Assembly: GCA_951799445.1 (NCBI GenBank)
Contig: OX637296.1
Location: 10,292,001-10,356,000 of the forward strand
Source: Pseudisothecium myosuroides
Lineage: Eukaryota > Streptophyta > Bryopsida > Hypnales > Lembophyllaceae
Direction of reading: 5' to 3'
DNA: 64,000 nucleotides
In this document: positions 23,254-34,008 of the stretch, piece by piece
How the letters are laid out: every line of letters starts with the position of its first letter
Position numbering within the stretch: position 1 is the stretch's first letter
The notes under the pieces: generated by a model
The model's database searches: none
The model's input: only the letters and a program-made list of their open reading frames with translations
Told to the model about the DNA's origin: nothing
Made by a program: the position numbers and the translations under genes

Positions 23254-23266
23254 GGTCCTTTAGGGG

Positions 23267-23270
23267 TTAA
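23267..23270. other. TTAA target duplication, right end of piggyBac A
   Basis: GGTCCTTTAGGGG ends at 23266 and TTAA follows. Confidence 0.75.
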
Positions 23271-23515
23271 GGTTAACCTTATATTATAGATGATTGTGTA
23301 AAAGGCCTATTTAGCCCTCCGAACAAAAAAATTTAATAGCTAACCTCTTATTGTTCACGACGGATAGTAAGAAAGCTAGAAAAAACCCCAAAAAATACAA
23401 AAAAAAAATGAAAGCTTGAAAAAATCTTTGAAAATCCTAAAAAAATTGAAGGTTCTAAAAGTTCACTATTGCATGATCTCCCAAATCCCTATGGGATTTT
23501 AGAATTAGGAAAAAC

Positions 23516-23841
23516 ACAGAGAGGTGGTTGTTATTTCGGGGCCAGATCAAGATCTAACAGTCTCCACTTTCTGGCACAGAGTGGTGGTTGTTATTTCGGG
23601 ACTAATCCATCTACCCCTTGGGAAGAATCAAGAATATTAAGATTCTTGAGGATGGTTCACATCTAACGTAAAAGTAAAAGCCGCGGGGCCAAAAGCCGCA
23701 AGGCCAACCAACTTTGTTGACCGTTCTAGCTTGCCTAACTCTCAGTAGGACAGGAATACGTCGAGTGTGTTGGGAATTGCTCACACTTGAGCCCAACACA
23801 TGAGTGTGTTGGGAACTGCTCAGACCTGAGCCCAACACATC
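23516..23841 (+). repeat. Short direct repeats with hairpins
   Basis: GTGGTTGTTATTTCGGG occurs near 23523 and 23584. A 39-bp unit GAGTGTGTTGGGA...TGAGCCCAACACAT occurs twice in tandem at about 23763-23840. Each unit is a hairpin, because TGTGTTGGG pairs with CCCAACACA. Confidence 0.65.
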
Positions 23842-23964
23842 ACCAACCTGTCAGAGTTAGCGTCATGTGGAAGACAGATGACCTTTCACTTAGATTAGGT
23901 ACTTGTCAGACCGTCATAATAGAAGCCACATAGTCGGATGAAAGGGCGGCTGAAAGTTGACACT

Positions 23965-24190
23965 CGTCCCTTGCTAGACCGTCGAACCTACTGATATGCT
24001 AAAGAGGCGGCTAGTTTAAGAAGGGGCATTGGCGCTCGTCCCTTGCTAGACCGTCGAACCTGCCGATGTGCTAACGAGGCGGCTAGTTTAAGAAGGGGCC
24101 TTGGCGTTCGTCCCTTGCTAGACCGTCGAACCTGCTGATGTGCTAACGAGGCGACTAGTTTAAGAAGGGGCCTGGGCGCTCGACCGTTGT
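23965..24190 (+). repeat. 72-bp tandem repeat, three units plus a partial
   Basis: Units begin CGTCCCTTGCTAGACCGTCG at 23965, 24037 and 24109, and a degenerate fourth begins at 24181. Each holds GAGGCGGCTAGTTTAAGAAG. They lie 80 bp before a TATA-like GTATAAGAATG (24260-24270) and 470 bp before the next ORF, so they could be an internal promoter/enhancer array of the retrotransposon. Confidence 0.75.
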
Positions 24191-24259
24191 AATAATGCAG
24201 AAGGCTTAAAGAACGGCTAGTTTAGGACTGACACCTTACATCATGTCTCCCACGTTAGG

Positions 24260-24270
24260 GTATAAGAATG
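24260..24270 (+). promoter_or_regulatory. Possible internal TATA box
   Basis: GGGTATAAGAATGGGG lies just downstream of the 72-bp array and upstream of a pyrimidine-rich leader and the ORF at 24654. Only position and motif support it. Confidence 0.35.
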
Positions 24271-24653
24271 GGGGGGGCAGCCCTCATACTTTTAAGCTAC
24301 TGGCAGCGTCATGTGCAGGTACCGCTCGAGTAACACATGGATCATGGATGGTTCAACCCGCCAACAGTCTTACCAGTCGCGCTTCAAATCAAAATTCTCT
24401 GTGTTGAGAAACGCAGCTTCTCCCACTTCCTCATCTCTCACTTTGGTTTTAATTTCTTCCTCCGTGTGCTTCAGCATCCTTGGCCTGTGCAGATTCCCGT
24501 TGTTAACTATGGAGAGATCTGGGAAAGCATCATCTACGTCCTAGTCTAGCACTCTCTCGAACAGCGGAGTGATTTCACAGTCTTCGGGCGCCTGCGCCCT
24601 TCTATCTCCCCCCTGCCCTGTCTTCGTTATCTTCTCCTCGCTTATTTCCCTAC

Positions 24654-25412
24654 ATGTCGTCTTTGGTTCACATTCTTCCTTTTGTTCAGTCTCCTCAGGC
24701 TTCTTCTTTTTCAAAACCTGCCCTGGCAGGACAAACCGTCAGTTACCATTCACAGTTGCATAGAATCATGCCAGGAAGGAGAGATGAGTTCCGGGAGCGG
24801 TCGCCCTCGGAATCATCATTACAATCAACACCATCGTCTTCTTCCCTGCCATTTTATCTAGTTGGGTCTACCGCAGGGCCATCTTCACCGGCGCCGGCAA
24901 CAGCAGCAGAGGCGGAAGAAGAGGCCCTAACACAACCCCTCACCGAAGTTCAGTCACTATCAACGGAAACCGCCACACCACCAGAGCTTCTAGTGCGCCA
25001 GCCATCGGAGGAGCAGACGTCGGAACCAGCAGCTCGTGCTGTTGAAGAAGAACCTGAGCCTCCCCAACCCAACCCACGCCGAAGACGTCGCGAGGAAGAG
25101 GAGCAGCCTCACCGCAGTCCACCTCCGCGTCATAATCCATGGGGCATCCAAATGGCTGGCTTGGAACCAAACCGGGCATTTGCACTCCTGGTGCAAAACT
25201 TGCGAGACGAGGAAACAGGCGAAGATACTATACTCTTGCGCCAATTCGTCAACCCAAACGATAGCATTATCATCGAGAGCCCGGATGACGAAGTCCACAG
25301 ATTCACGCTAAGGGGGCCCTTGGAGATTCTCCCCAGGCATGACCGAGCGCTTTGCATCATCCAGATTGTGATAAGCTTGGCCGCATTCCTGGGTATCATG
25401 CAAGACCCCTGA
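24654..25412 (+). CDS. 3' ORF of the LTR element, unknown function
   Basis: An uninterrupted ATG-started ORF of 252 codons; an alternative ATG at 24769 gives about 214. In order it has a Ser-rich N-terminus, a Pro/Ala/Glu-rich acidic region, a basic-acidic patch PRRRRREEEE that could be a nuclear signal, a compact hydrophilic domain of about 70 residues, and a hydrophobic C-terminal stretch (ALCIIQIVISLAAFLGI) that could be a tail anchor or amphipathic helix. I recognise no family. It occupies the place of polymerase in this non-autonomous element and seems to have its own upstream array and TATA. It could be an accessory ORF or captured host sequence. Confidence 0.5.
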   Translation: MSSLVHILPFVQSPQASSFSKPALAGQTVSYHSQLHRIMPGRRDEFRERSPSESSLQSTPSSSSLPFYLVGSTAGPSSPAPATAAEAEEEALTQPLTEVQSLSTETATPPELLVRQPSEEQTSEPAARAVEEEPEPPQPNPRRRRREEEEQPHRSPPPRHNPWGIQMAGLEPNRAFALLVQNLRDEETGEDTILLRQFVNPNDSIIIESPDDEVHRFTLRGPLEILPRHDRALCIIQIVISLAAFLGIMQDP

Positions 25413-25453
25413 TCTCCTCGGCATTCCTTGTCTCGCCCTTGTATATACTTATT

Positions 25454-25454
<1 letters not shown>

Positions 25455-25495
<41 letters not shown>

Positions 25496-25703
25496 TTGCC
25501 ACTGTGCAACAGGGGAGGGACCGGTCCGGCACCGGCACCGGCTTATATACCACCAAAGCAAACCGACGGACGTCTTTTGCCGCGGCAGCCGGCAGCCTGT
25601 AGACCGCAGCCTCATCGCGGTAAAGATACCTCAATCTTCCCTTGGCGACGCAGGTTCGAACCTCGAGCCAGGCACCGGGGCGCCCCCTATCTGAGCTAGT
25701 GAC
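25455..25703 (-). mobile_element. tRNA-derived SINE-like unit
   Basis: On the minus strand an A box TAGCTCAGATAGG (25698-25686) is followed 36 bp later by a perfect B box GGTTCGAACC (25662-25653), then about 160 bp of GC-rich body. It ends in a 38-base T run, seen as A on the + strand at 25455-25492. Some plant SINEs end in T tracts. Alternatively the A run could be the poly(A) tail of a + strand retrocopy. Flanking duplications were not found. Confidence 0.5.
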
Positions 25704-26377
25704 AAGATGGCAAGAAATGCTGCGGCCTCCACGACGGAAGACACTTTTACAAGTGAAGCTCCCAGCATTGAGGTCTCAGACCACTTGCCTTTTCCATTTA
25801 TGCTTTTCCTTTCTGTTTTCTTTTTTCTTTTATTTCATCTCATTAGTCCAAACTCACTCCGTTGAAGGAGGAAGGCGGGTTTGAAATATTTTTTATCTAT
25901 AGTGTCCCGATTTGCTGTATCAAAGGAGGACGGGGGCTTCTCTCTCTACTTCTATCTCCCCCTTAGATCCAAACTCACTCCGTTGAGGGCGGATGGCGGG
26001 TTTTTCTTACATTTTTTATCTATAGATCCAAGTCGACTCTGTTCGAGGCGGATGGGAAAACAACAAGAAAATTAAAAACTAGAAGAAATAGAATTGAACA
26101 AAAATATGAGTGATAAGTCTACGGAGGTCAAACTTCCTTTGACCACCCCTAGCCCTTCCACTTGGAAGGTGGATTACTCCCTCTGCTCTCTTCCCCCCTG
26201 TCAGTTAATCCGTCAAGAGTCTCTTGATAGGAATAACATCCTTTTAGATAGAGTCACATCTTGGTTTCTAGTCTGTCATTAGGTTTGATCTCAAAATTGA
26301 CCGTGTACCCAAATAGTGGTAGCAAGAGACGCTGGGTCCTCATGATTTTGCAAATCATACCGCAGATGGCCTCCATA
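25704..26377. other. 3' untranslated part of the LTR element
   Basis: Two imperfect repeats of about 115 bp containing CCAAACTCACTCCGTTGA (near 25848 and 25970) and a purine-rich patch at 26046-26110. The bases immediately before the 3' LTR (GGCCTCCATA) are not purine-rich, so no standard polypurine tract is visible at the expected place. Confidence 0.5.
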
Positions 26378-29300
26378 TGTGAGCTCCCAATTTGTCACTT
26401 GGGACTCGTAGAATTATTTTTTTGGAAATTTGCAATTTAAAGTTGATAAAAGTATAGAAAAATCCATAAAAAGAGTGTAGAACCGAAATAGGGTTGTGTC
26501 ATACCCATTATAGTATTTGGTCTAGATTTGTGTTTTTTACTTAGAATCCCCCAAACCTTGCCTAAAAATAGTATAGAAATAACGGAAAGATTAGATTTGG
26601 AGGATTCGAGTCACACAGCCCCAAAAGGGCTAAATCCCACCATGAATGTGGCGATTCATGGCTAGGTCGGTCCGAGGGATCCACAGCGAGGCCACTAGGT
26701 CGGGTCCTAGAGTTAGATTTAGAATTCCCCATTAGATCGACGAATTCCCAAAATCCCGATTGTTAGCATGCAGGAGCCACTCACGCAAGACCGGGCCCGT
26801 GGAGGAATCTACAGCCCAAGGACGGAGTTCTAGGGTGAATCCCATGCCAGAAATCCAACGGCGAAATCGGTTCGCCAAGATTCCTCCACCCGCAGAAGAT
26901 TCCCGCACCGTCGCTAATTCGAGGAGATGGCCAGTTTTGAATCTCCATTGACCAATCGTGCCAGGTACGGAAACACACCCGCACGTCTTTCATGTGACTC
27001 CCTGAGAGGTCACGTGAAAAATCCCGGCATCTTCCGACTTGTAGAAGAACCTTTTTCCGGGTGGTCAACCCTCCTAACCTCCAACGGGAATTTCATGGAA
27101 ATTACCCAGGTTACAATAAAATCTCACTAAAAATTAGACTAGCTTGTTTTATGTTAATAATGCGCTCCGTGAAGTTTCATGACATTCCGATAGCGGCAAG
27201 TATCCGAACCGGCGAGATTCCTCGGGAATTAACCACGTGGCGGGGTCCCCGCCACGTTGACCGGCATTCCGGGACCATACGATGGCGAAACGAAGTCAAC
27301 CAAAAGTCCTTCCCGACTCTCTCGCACCTACCGGAGACCCTAGGCTATTCACATGTCTCAAAATAGGAGACCCCCAAGATCTAGGATTTTACCACGATTT
27401 GGTTTTTAAACTAAATTAGCCTACGATGGGTTTTTGGCCTCGGTACGGGGGGTAAGGGGGTTTAGGACTAAACACGGCGTTCTGGATCCAACGGCGCAAT
27501 CCGTTCGGCGATTGGAGCTAATCTCCAAAAGTTAGGATGTTGGTCCAGCATAGATGGTAGAAGTAGAAATTTAGGATGTAGGATGAAAATCTTTGAGGAT
27601 GAGGATGAAAATCCCCGTTGATAAGGTTACCTTAGAACTCTAGAAGGAGGGGTGAGCCCTTGGAAACCTATATAAGGGCCCCATTTCTCTCTCTAGAAGA
27701 CCCCCAATTCTTGTTTTGGGTCCGTGGGTCCAAGTTATTTTGGATATTTTGGCGTTTCAAGCCAAAAACCTCTACGGTGTTTTCGGAGCACTTTTGGCTC
27801 CATTGTTGCTTATTTTCAAGCTTTGAAGGTCCTTGGGGGTCCTTCTACCTTGCTTTGTGTACTCTTTGTGCAGTGTTTTAGTACTTTGTTGTAGTTGGAG
27901 AGCCTCTCTCTCCCCCTTGTACGTGACGTGATCTAACTTGTGAAGTTAAGAGTCTTTTGTTTTGTATCTTGCACTAATCCTAAAGTCACCCCCCACCGTA
28001 CCTTGGCGATGCCGCTTTGGGGGGCCTTTAGCGTGTGAGCGTTGTGTTGCCACGTGATCTAACGTGCCAGTTTTCTTTTCCTTTGTAGTTTTTTCTTACA
28101 CCCTCTTCTAATATTCCCTTTGTTGAGTGGACCCCCTCCGGGACGGCGAAGCTTTGGACCTCCTTGTACATGTTTTTGCTAAATTTCTTCCATACCCTCT
28201 TCTAATCTTCTCCTTGTTGAGTGGACCCCCCTCCGGGACGGCGAAGCTTTGGACCTCCTTGTACATGTTTTGCTAAGTTTTCTTCCAAACCCTCTTCTAA
28301 TCTTCTCCTTGTTGAGTGGACCCCCCTCCGGAACGGCGAAGCTTTGACCCTGTGTGTGTGTTTTCTTTTAAAGTTAGTTTTCCCTCTTCTAAAGTCTCTC
28401 CCCTTGTGTGGACCCCCCTGGGAAACGGTGAAGCTTTGAACTACTGACAAAGTAGAGTCCTAAAGCGTGTGTTAAAAGCGTAGACGGCGGAGCTTTGAAC
28501 CCCCGGGGTGTCAAGAAGTCCTAAAGTTGGTGTTAAACCCAATTTGACGGCGAAGCTTTGCATCTACCCCGTGTTTAGTTCCAAAGTCTAGTTTCCAAGA
28601 CCTTTGTGGAAACCTCCAGAGTTTAGCTTCCAAGATATGTAGGTTTCTTTGCATTTGTCTAGAGTAGTGTCTTCAAAAGTTTTAGGTAGTTAGTTGTTTC
28701 CAAGGTCTTAGTAAGTTTAGTACCCCCGACGGTTAGTTCCCCCATTAGCCTTAGCAAAAACTCAGTCTTAAAATAGCCTTAGCAAAAATCCAGTCTTAAA
28801 ATAGCCTTAGCAAAAACCCAGTCTTAAAATAGCCTTAGCAAAAATCCAGTCTTTTTAGCCTTAGCAAAAATCCAGTCTTAGATAGCCTTAGCAAAAAATT
28901 CCAGTCTTTTTAGCCTAGCCGGAAATCCAGTTTTTAGCCTAGCCGGAAAACCAGCATACAGCAGCGACATCAGGACCAGCATACAGCAGCACATCAGGAC
29001 CAGCTACAGCAGCAACATCAGGCCAGCATACAGCAGCACCATCGGGAGCCAAAAAAAAAACATATTAAAAAAATTAATTAATTATTTTTAATTAATTGAC
29101 CAGCCCAGCCAGCCAGCCGGAAGCCAGCCAGCCGGGAGGTGGTGGGCAGGCTCGGGGTCCAGCACCCAGCCAAATCGGTTGCTCTTCTTTTTGAACTCAA
29201 AGTTTTTCTTGGTCTTTTTGGGTTCTGTTTTTTTGGGGTCTCTCAAACTAACTCAAAAATCAGACCTAAAACACCACAAAAATGTAGGACTAACCTATTA

Positions 29301-31407
29301 CTAGCTAGGGAAGGAGTAGGATTAGGGTCTAAACCAAAAAGGGAGAAGGGAGAAAAGAGCGGAGCACCACCGTACCTGCACACAAATTTGTTTCACCACT
29401 CACACCTACACACAATGGAAGGAAATTAGGGGGAAGGATGTGTTATAGGAGTGGAGAGGAGAGAGACGATAAATAGAGCCTAGCTAGGAGATTAGGTAGG
29501 AAATCTAGAAGAACTCCTTGCAACCGTTGGGAGGAGGATTAGGATGACACAAAGCAAAGTTGCGTAAGAGGGTAGGAGGCTCATTTAAAACTTCACGAAG
29601 TTTGAGACTAGAGCGTAAGACCACCATCACCACGGTTGGTGGAATAGTTCAAGAGTAGAAGGAAGAGGAGGAGAGAAAGAAAAGAAGAAGGAAATGGGGG
29701 GAAAGGGTTAGACCATCATACTTGTAACGTTTTCTTTTCTACAACTTAAGCCGTGGGCCTTGAAAAAAATAAAATAAATAAAGACCATAGCACAAAAATA
29801 AAAGAAGTCAACCGCGAGTGGCCACCATGGAGCACGAGGACGCGCATGTGGACGGGGATGACGTCATTTCCGACACTAGCAGTAACGAGGTGGGTCACTA
29901 AACTAATCCTAGTCGTTTTTCCCTAATTAGCACTTATTTTCCTAATCAGCCCTTAGAGCGTGATTAGCATCCGAGATTAGCGCGAATTAGAAGTTTAGAT
30001 TCAAAAGTTGATAGATTAGGAATAGAGGTTTCCGAAAACATCTTATAATTAAGATTTGACCGTAAACTGACCGCGTTAGGCTAAGTTAAGCGGTAGGGGG
30101 TAGAACGGAGGAATTTTAATTAAAATTGAACCACAAGAAACAATGGACGGAAATTAGGATTAGATTAGAGGGAGGATTTAGGATTAAAATTAAAGATCAA
30201 ATAGCAAGTTAAAAACCTAGGATTAAATTAAGATTTTAATTAGGGAAGTTAAAATTCAAAAGCCAAAAGTGAGAGTTAACTTTGGGAAGTAAAAAGTAGA
30301 GTAGGAAGTAGAAGTCACAAGTAGAATCCACTTAGGAAGTAGATTGTTGAGTTAAAAATAGAGCTAAAATTAGAAGTCAAAACCCTAGAGTTAAAAGTTG
30401 GAATTAAATTTAGGAGGATAACATTTAGAGCTAATCTTGGATTAAAACGATAGGATTAAATTTGGAAGTAGAAGTCAAAAGTCAAAAGTCAAAAGTTTAG
30501 ATTAAACTTAAAGGTTAAATTTTAGAGTCAATTAGGGGAGTAAAAAGTGAGAGTAAAAAGCTAAAAGTAGAAGTTAAAAGTTAGACGTAGAAGTAAAATT
30601 TTAGAGTTAGTAGAAATCTAGAGTCAAAGTGAAAACTTAGAGTCAAACCTAGAGGTTAAAATTGGGGATTGATTTTAGAAGTAAAAATTTAGGATTAAAA
30701 GTAAAAAACCTAGAGTTAAATTAGGAGTAAAAAATCTACAGTAAAAAGTGAAAAGTTAGAGTTACCTTTAGAGGGTAAATCTTAGAGTAGTTTAGAGATA
30801 ATGACATAGAATTAGAAGTGAAACTTAGAATTACCCTAGAAGGTTAAAACTTGGAAGTTAGGAGTCGAAGTTGATTTAGAAGTAAAAACTTAGAGTTAAA
30901 AGTTAAACCTAGGGTTAAATTCCGAGGATAAATTTCAGAGTTAAATTAGGAGTAAAAACCTAGAGTTTCATTTAGAGGTTGAAGATTAGAGTAAGAGTTA
31001 AACTTTAGAGTTAGTCTTTAGAGTAGAACTTCTCGGTGGAGTCTTAAAATCCCACGATAGTCTTAGAGGTTCATGGAAGGAACATAGGGGTTCCTCTTTT
31101 TACATAGTTAGGGACGTTAGAAATGACGCCAACTACTCAGTCTACCCTCGACATAGGATAGATAGTTAGGGAGTTAGAATTTTACCATTACCCTGAGCAT
31201 TGCAGTTACCTTGTGAGTTACTACATGCATTCTAATTATTCGCTGCCATCCACGACACTTAGGAAACGTTAGCAAAAAAGATCCATTGCTTGGAAGGCAC
31301 AGTGGACCGCGCTCACATCACCCCCATATATTAAAAATTGTGGATAAAGGCATAGAACCTGGTCGGTGTTCGCTCGATTACCAAGGGTGGGTAATCCAGC
31401 GCCCACA
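26378..31407 (+). repeat. 3' LTR (5,030 bp)
   Basis: Same length as the 5' LTR and nearly identical; I found about five substitutions (two near 26825, others near 28331, 28429 and 29286). Contains the same TATA box, tandem arrays and leader-exon segment (29827-29889). It ends GCGCCCACA, followed by GACCT. Confidence 0.93.
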
Positions 31408-32155
31408 GACCTGCATCTCGATGACGATGGGAATCATGTGATGATTCGTGGTGCCTACGTGGTGGACCGTAATCCTCTGTACTTCTCCTGAGCGCTTCTT
31501 GCATTTGATTCTCGTATTCTATGTTGTCACGCTCGTCTCGGCGTTCATGTCTTTCTGGAGGTGGCAACGGTAATGAGGCCTCCTCATCATCTTCATCATC
31601 ACTGTCCTCTGCCGAGTCGTCTGCATCTCGCATTGGCCAAGCTGGATTGCCGAATTGACCACGATTAGACCAAGCTGGCATACAATCGCTTTGCCTTTTC
31701 CAATTGCTAAGTACCACGGCTGAATCACAAGTCATTTTGGTCTTCTTGTTCATCCCTATCACCGTACACCAGTCTACGTCTTTCTGCAATACAATCTCCG
31801 CCCAAACCATAGCCATGGTAGAATAGTTCATGATTTTGGGCTTCGAGGCAGCTAGATTTGAAGCTGCCCAAATCTCTTCATATCTCCGTACAAAATGTTC
31901 ATTGCTGCACGTCTCCATGGGGCCTTCCCAACACTTGACAATTCTCTCTAAGTCGTGACTCATTGGCCATAGTTTGGCAATGTGTGACATTTTGACATAT
32001 TTTTTGCATATCGTGCACTTCCAAACCTTCTCAATCTCATATTGCCATCCTTTCTTTGCCACATTGAACTCGTCAAAGTAGACATCCAAATCGAATTCTT
32101 GAGGTTTTCCTTTCGTACTTTTCTTGAAAGGATTGGGAATCCCTTTTGGAGGCAT
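31408..32155 (-). pseudogene. Gene A, N-terminal part: BED-like zinc finger protein paralogous to gene B
   Basis: ATG at 32155 in context CACCATGC. Residues about 15-110 hold a zinc-finger-like Cys-x2-Cys-x7-His-x8-His (starting CTICKKYVKM) and a following helical region with WAEIVLQKDVDW. Gene B shows the same order (CKKYVKM, GKLWP, HFVxR, MVYAELVVARKVEW), so they are diverged paralogues. After this come an acidic run (Asp/Glu-rich) and a His/Arg-rich stretch, where the LTR element cuts the frame. This half has no stop. The protein looks nuclear and DNA-binding; its role is unknown. A TATA box and GTCCG cluster lie about 160 bp upstream. Confidence 0.65.
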
Positions 32156-32289
32156 GGTGTCCAAATGACAAGTTCACAAATTACAATGCAATGTTTCACA
32201 ATTTCACAGTTGTTTGCACTCGAAGTCGAAGGAGGCACGCAGAGACGAATTGCCACTGGATCAGCCTACTCCGCAAGACAAACAACTGT

Positions 32290-32430
32290 GCGGACGGAGC
32301 CGTCCGCGGCCAAATATATAGCATCCGCCTGGGCGGACGTCGCTGTCCCGATCGGATGGCCCAAGCTGCGACCGCTTCGCATCGAACGGCCGACGATGAA
32401 GGACGGACGGGCGGACGGGCCAGACCGCCT
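32290..32430 (-). promoter_or_regulatory. Gene A promoter with GTCCG cluster 2
   Basis: Reading on the minus strand, CTATATATTTG (32322-32312) lies between copies of GGGCGGAC/GTCCGCCC (32323-32338 and 32291-32309). Further copies GGACGGACGGGCGGACGGGC lie at 32401-32420. The spacing to the ATG at 32155 is normal for a TATA promoter. A telo-box (AAACCCTA repeats) lies immediately further upstream at 32476. Confidence 0.6.
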
Positions 32431-32431
32431 T

Positions 32432-33307
32432 GGATTCCATTGTTCTTATCAAACTTGTGAGGTTCAGAATCTAAGCCCTAAACCCTAAACCCTAAACCCT
32501 AACGATTTCAGTCCTAAGTATTTTTTCAGAATTCATTAGTTCTCTTCTTTGATTGAAGTTTAGATTGAAAGGTAATGGAAGAAAAATTACAATTGAAACT
32601 CAAATGCAATTGAAATTTGTGAATTTCAATAAATTTTAAATTTCAAATGCAAATACAACCTACAATCCTATTTGAATTGAATTGAAATGTAATGCAATGC
32701 ACATACAATTCAAATTTAAATCACATCCACTTCTAATTCAATAGAAATAAGAAGTTCTAAAAACTTTTCATGAATTTGGATCTGTACTTTCCTATCATTT
32801 GAAAAAATGAAATGCGTTGTGCAGTACAATTTCATTTAAAATATGTATTACATTCCTTTTTTATTGAAATTGATTCCTGAAATTGATAATCTTAATTTAA
32901 ATGAAAGTTACATTCAACTAAGAATGAAATTACATTCACATTCATATTCTATTTCATTTTCCGCTGCAAAATTGCACATGCAATTTAATTTGAATGCAAG
33001 GCAAATTTTATTGCAATTCAAGTGAATTTCCAATTCAATTTCGATTGAATTCCAATTTCTACGGAAATTCAATTCATGGACAATTCATTGAATTCAAGTT
33101 TAAAACTTAAAATTCATGAAAGCATCAGATTTATTTTGAATTTTAATTGGAATGACTTTGTAAAATCAACTATACTTCGAATGGGTCGACAACGTAATTC
33201 AAATTGAAGTGGAATTGGAAAATGAATGATAAACCATTATTAGGTAACACTATTTGTACCATAATGAATGAAATATATATGAAATTATGAATCAATCATT
33301 TGTCTAA
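32432..33307 (+). repeat. Left arm of an 876-bp inverted repeat
   Basis: Begins GGATTCCATTGTTCTTATC and ends TTTGTCTAA. Every position pairs with 34884-34009 (coordinates sum to 67,316), with only scattered mismatches and no net indel. It is AT-rich with no gene. The identical 60-residue ORF read in each arm is just a consequence of the palindrome. Confidence 0.92.
32476..32502 (+). repeat. Interstitial telomere-like repeat, left arm
   Basis: About four CCCTAAA units, the plant-type telomere C strand. The mirror copy is at 34814-34840 (TTTAGGG units). Such telo-boxes also act as promoter elements in plant genes; here each sits upstream of a TATA box (genes A and B). Confidence 0.85.
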
Positions 33308-34008
33308 AGATAATTTCATATTAGAAATGAGCTCATAAGAGCTAGGAAGTAAAACTCTAAATGGATATGGTAAAAATTCGATAACACTATTTGTACCATA
33401 ACACTAAATACCATCATTATTGTAGTGGGTTTAGGGTAACTATTCTAAGTAAATATTCAAGTAATGGAAATCGACGCTTTCTTCTAAATTCCACGGGGAA
33501 TCGTCCAAAGCTTAGAAGTCACAATCCTCCTGAAGTTCAATCCAGTGAGTGTGCAAGTTGGTTATGGACGTGAACTCTTATTTCTCTAGAACGGATTTGC
33601 CATTCTGTCATGGGCTAAGCGATTTGTGGCTTCTTCAAGTGTATTCTACTATATGCTGAAATGAATCATTAATGTGTATTTGATTCCAAGGTCCATTCTA
33701 TTTGAGGCTCATTTCTAAAAGTCGTTCAGACGTTAATACCATAGATGCATCTTCATTATGGAGAACAATGGCAATTCAATAATTAGTTGTTGGTTCTTAA
33801 TCATTAAATATAATTGTATACATGAAATAGAATATGCATTATCATTGAAGATTATTTTTAACAAAAACAAAAAATTTGGTATCAATTACTAGTACTTAAA
33901 TCTTTCTTTCATAAAAAAAAAAAATACAATATCTTTTAGTATGTTTTTTTTTTCCTTTAGAAAAATAAAATCCCACGTTCGTATTTCATATTATTGTTGA
34001 ATCTTCCC
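33308..34008. other. Loop of the palindrome
   Basis: 701 bp, AT-rich, not self-complementary overall. It contains a second copy of the arm-tip word AACACTATTTGTACCATAA (near 33383) and no supported ORF or RNA gene. Confidence 0.7.

Larger units (their letters stand above)
13033..23266 (+). mobile_element. piggyBac A transposon (10.2 kb) nested in the LTR element
   Basis: Ends are CCCCTAAAGGACC at 13033 and its reverse complement at 23254-23266, each bordered by TTAA, the hallmark of piggyBac. It carries a two-exon transposase (18042-21760), a C-rich tract (13316-13600), captured inositol monophosphatase exons (14480-14907) and a 67-bp direct repeat (15271-15337 and 22465-22530). Additional piggyBac-end-like words at 17112 (TTAACCCCTAAAGGACT) and 17544 (TTAATCCCCTAAAGGACT) mean the true left end could be 17116, or that a small MITE is nested there. 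Sequence next to the right end recurs inverted at 63243-63470. Confidence 0.72.
2932..31407 (+). mobile_element. Giant non-autonomous Ty3/gypsy-like LTR retrotransposon (28.5 kb with nested piggyBac)
   Basis: LTRs at 2932-7961 and 26378-31407 are both 5,030 bp, start TG and end CA, and are flanked by GACCT. The 5' LTR is followed by a primer-binding site at 7966. The interior holds an extra ORF (8023-9042), gag (9167), a retropepsin-type protease (10883-13000), a 10.2-kb piggyBac at 13033-23266, a 3' ORF (24654-25412) and a SINE-like unit. No reverse transcriptase, RNase H or integrase motif is seen, so it must be moved in trans. Giant size, about 5-kb LTRs and an ORF before gag recall the plant Ogre/Tat lineage; that assignment is inference. 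About five substitutions separate the LTRs, so insertion is recent. I see no polypurine tract directly before the 3' LTR. Confidence 0.9.

Noticed and set aside
25352..25699. Lysine-rich ORFs around 25.4-25.7 kb
   Set aside because: They read through a 38-bp A run; the lysine block has no support as protein.
13001..26377. Reverse transcriptase or integrase hidden in the giant LTR element
   Set aside because: I looked for YxDD-type, RNase H and HHCC/DDE integrase motifs in the reading frames of this stretch and saw none outside the piggyBac transposase.
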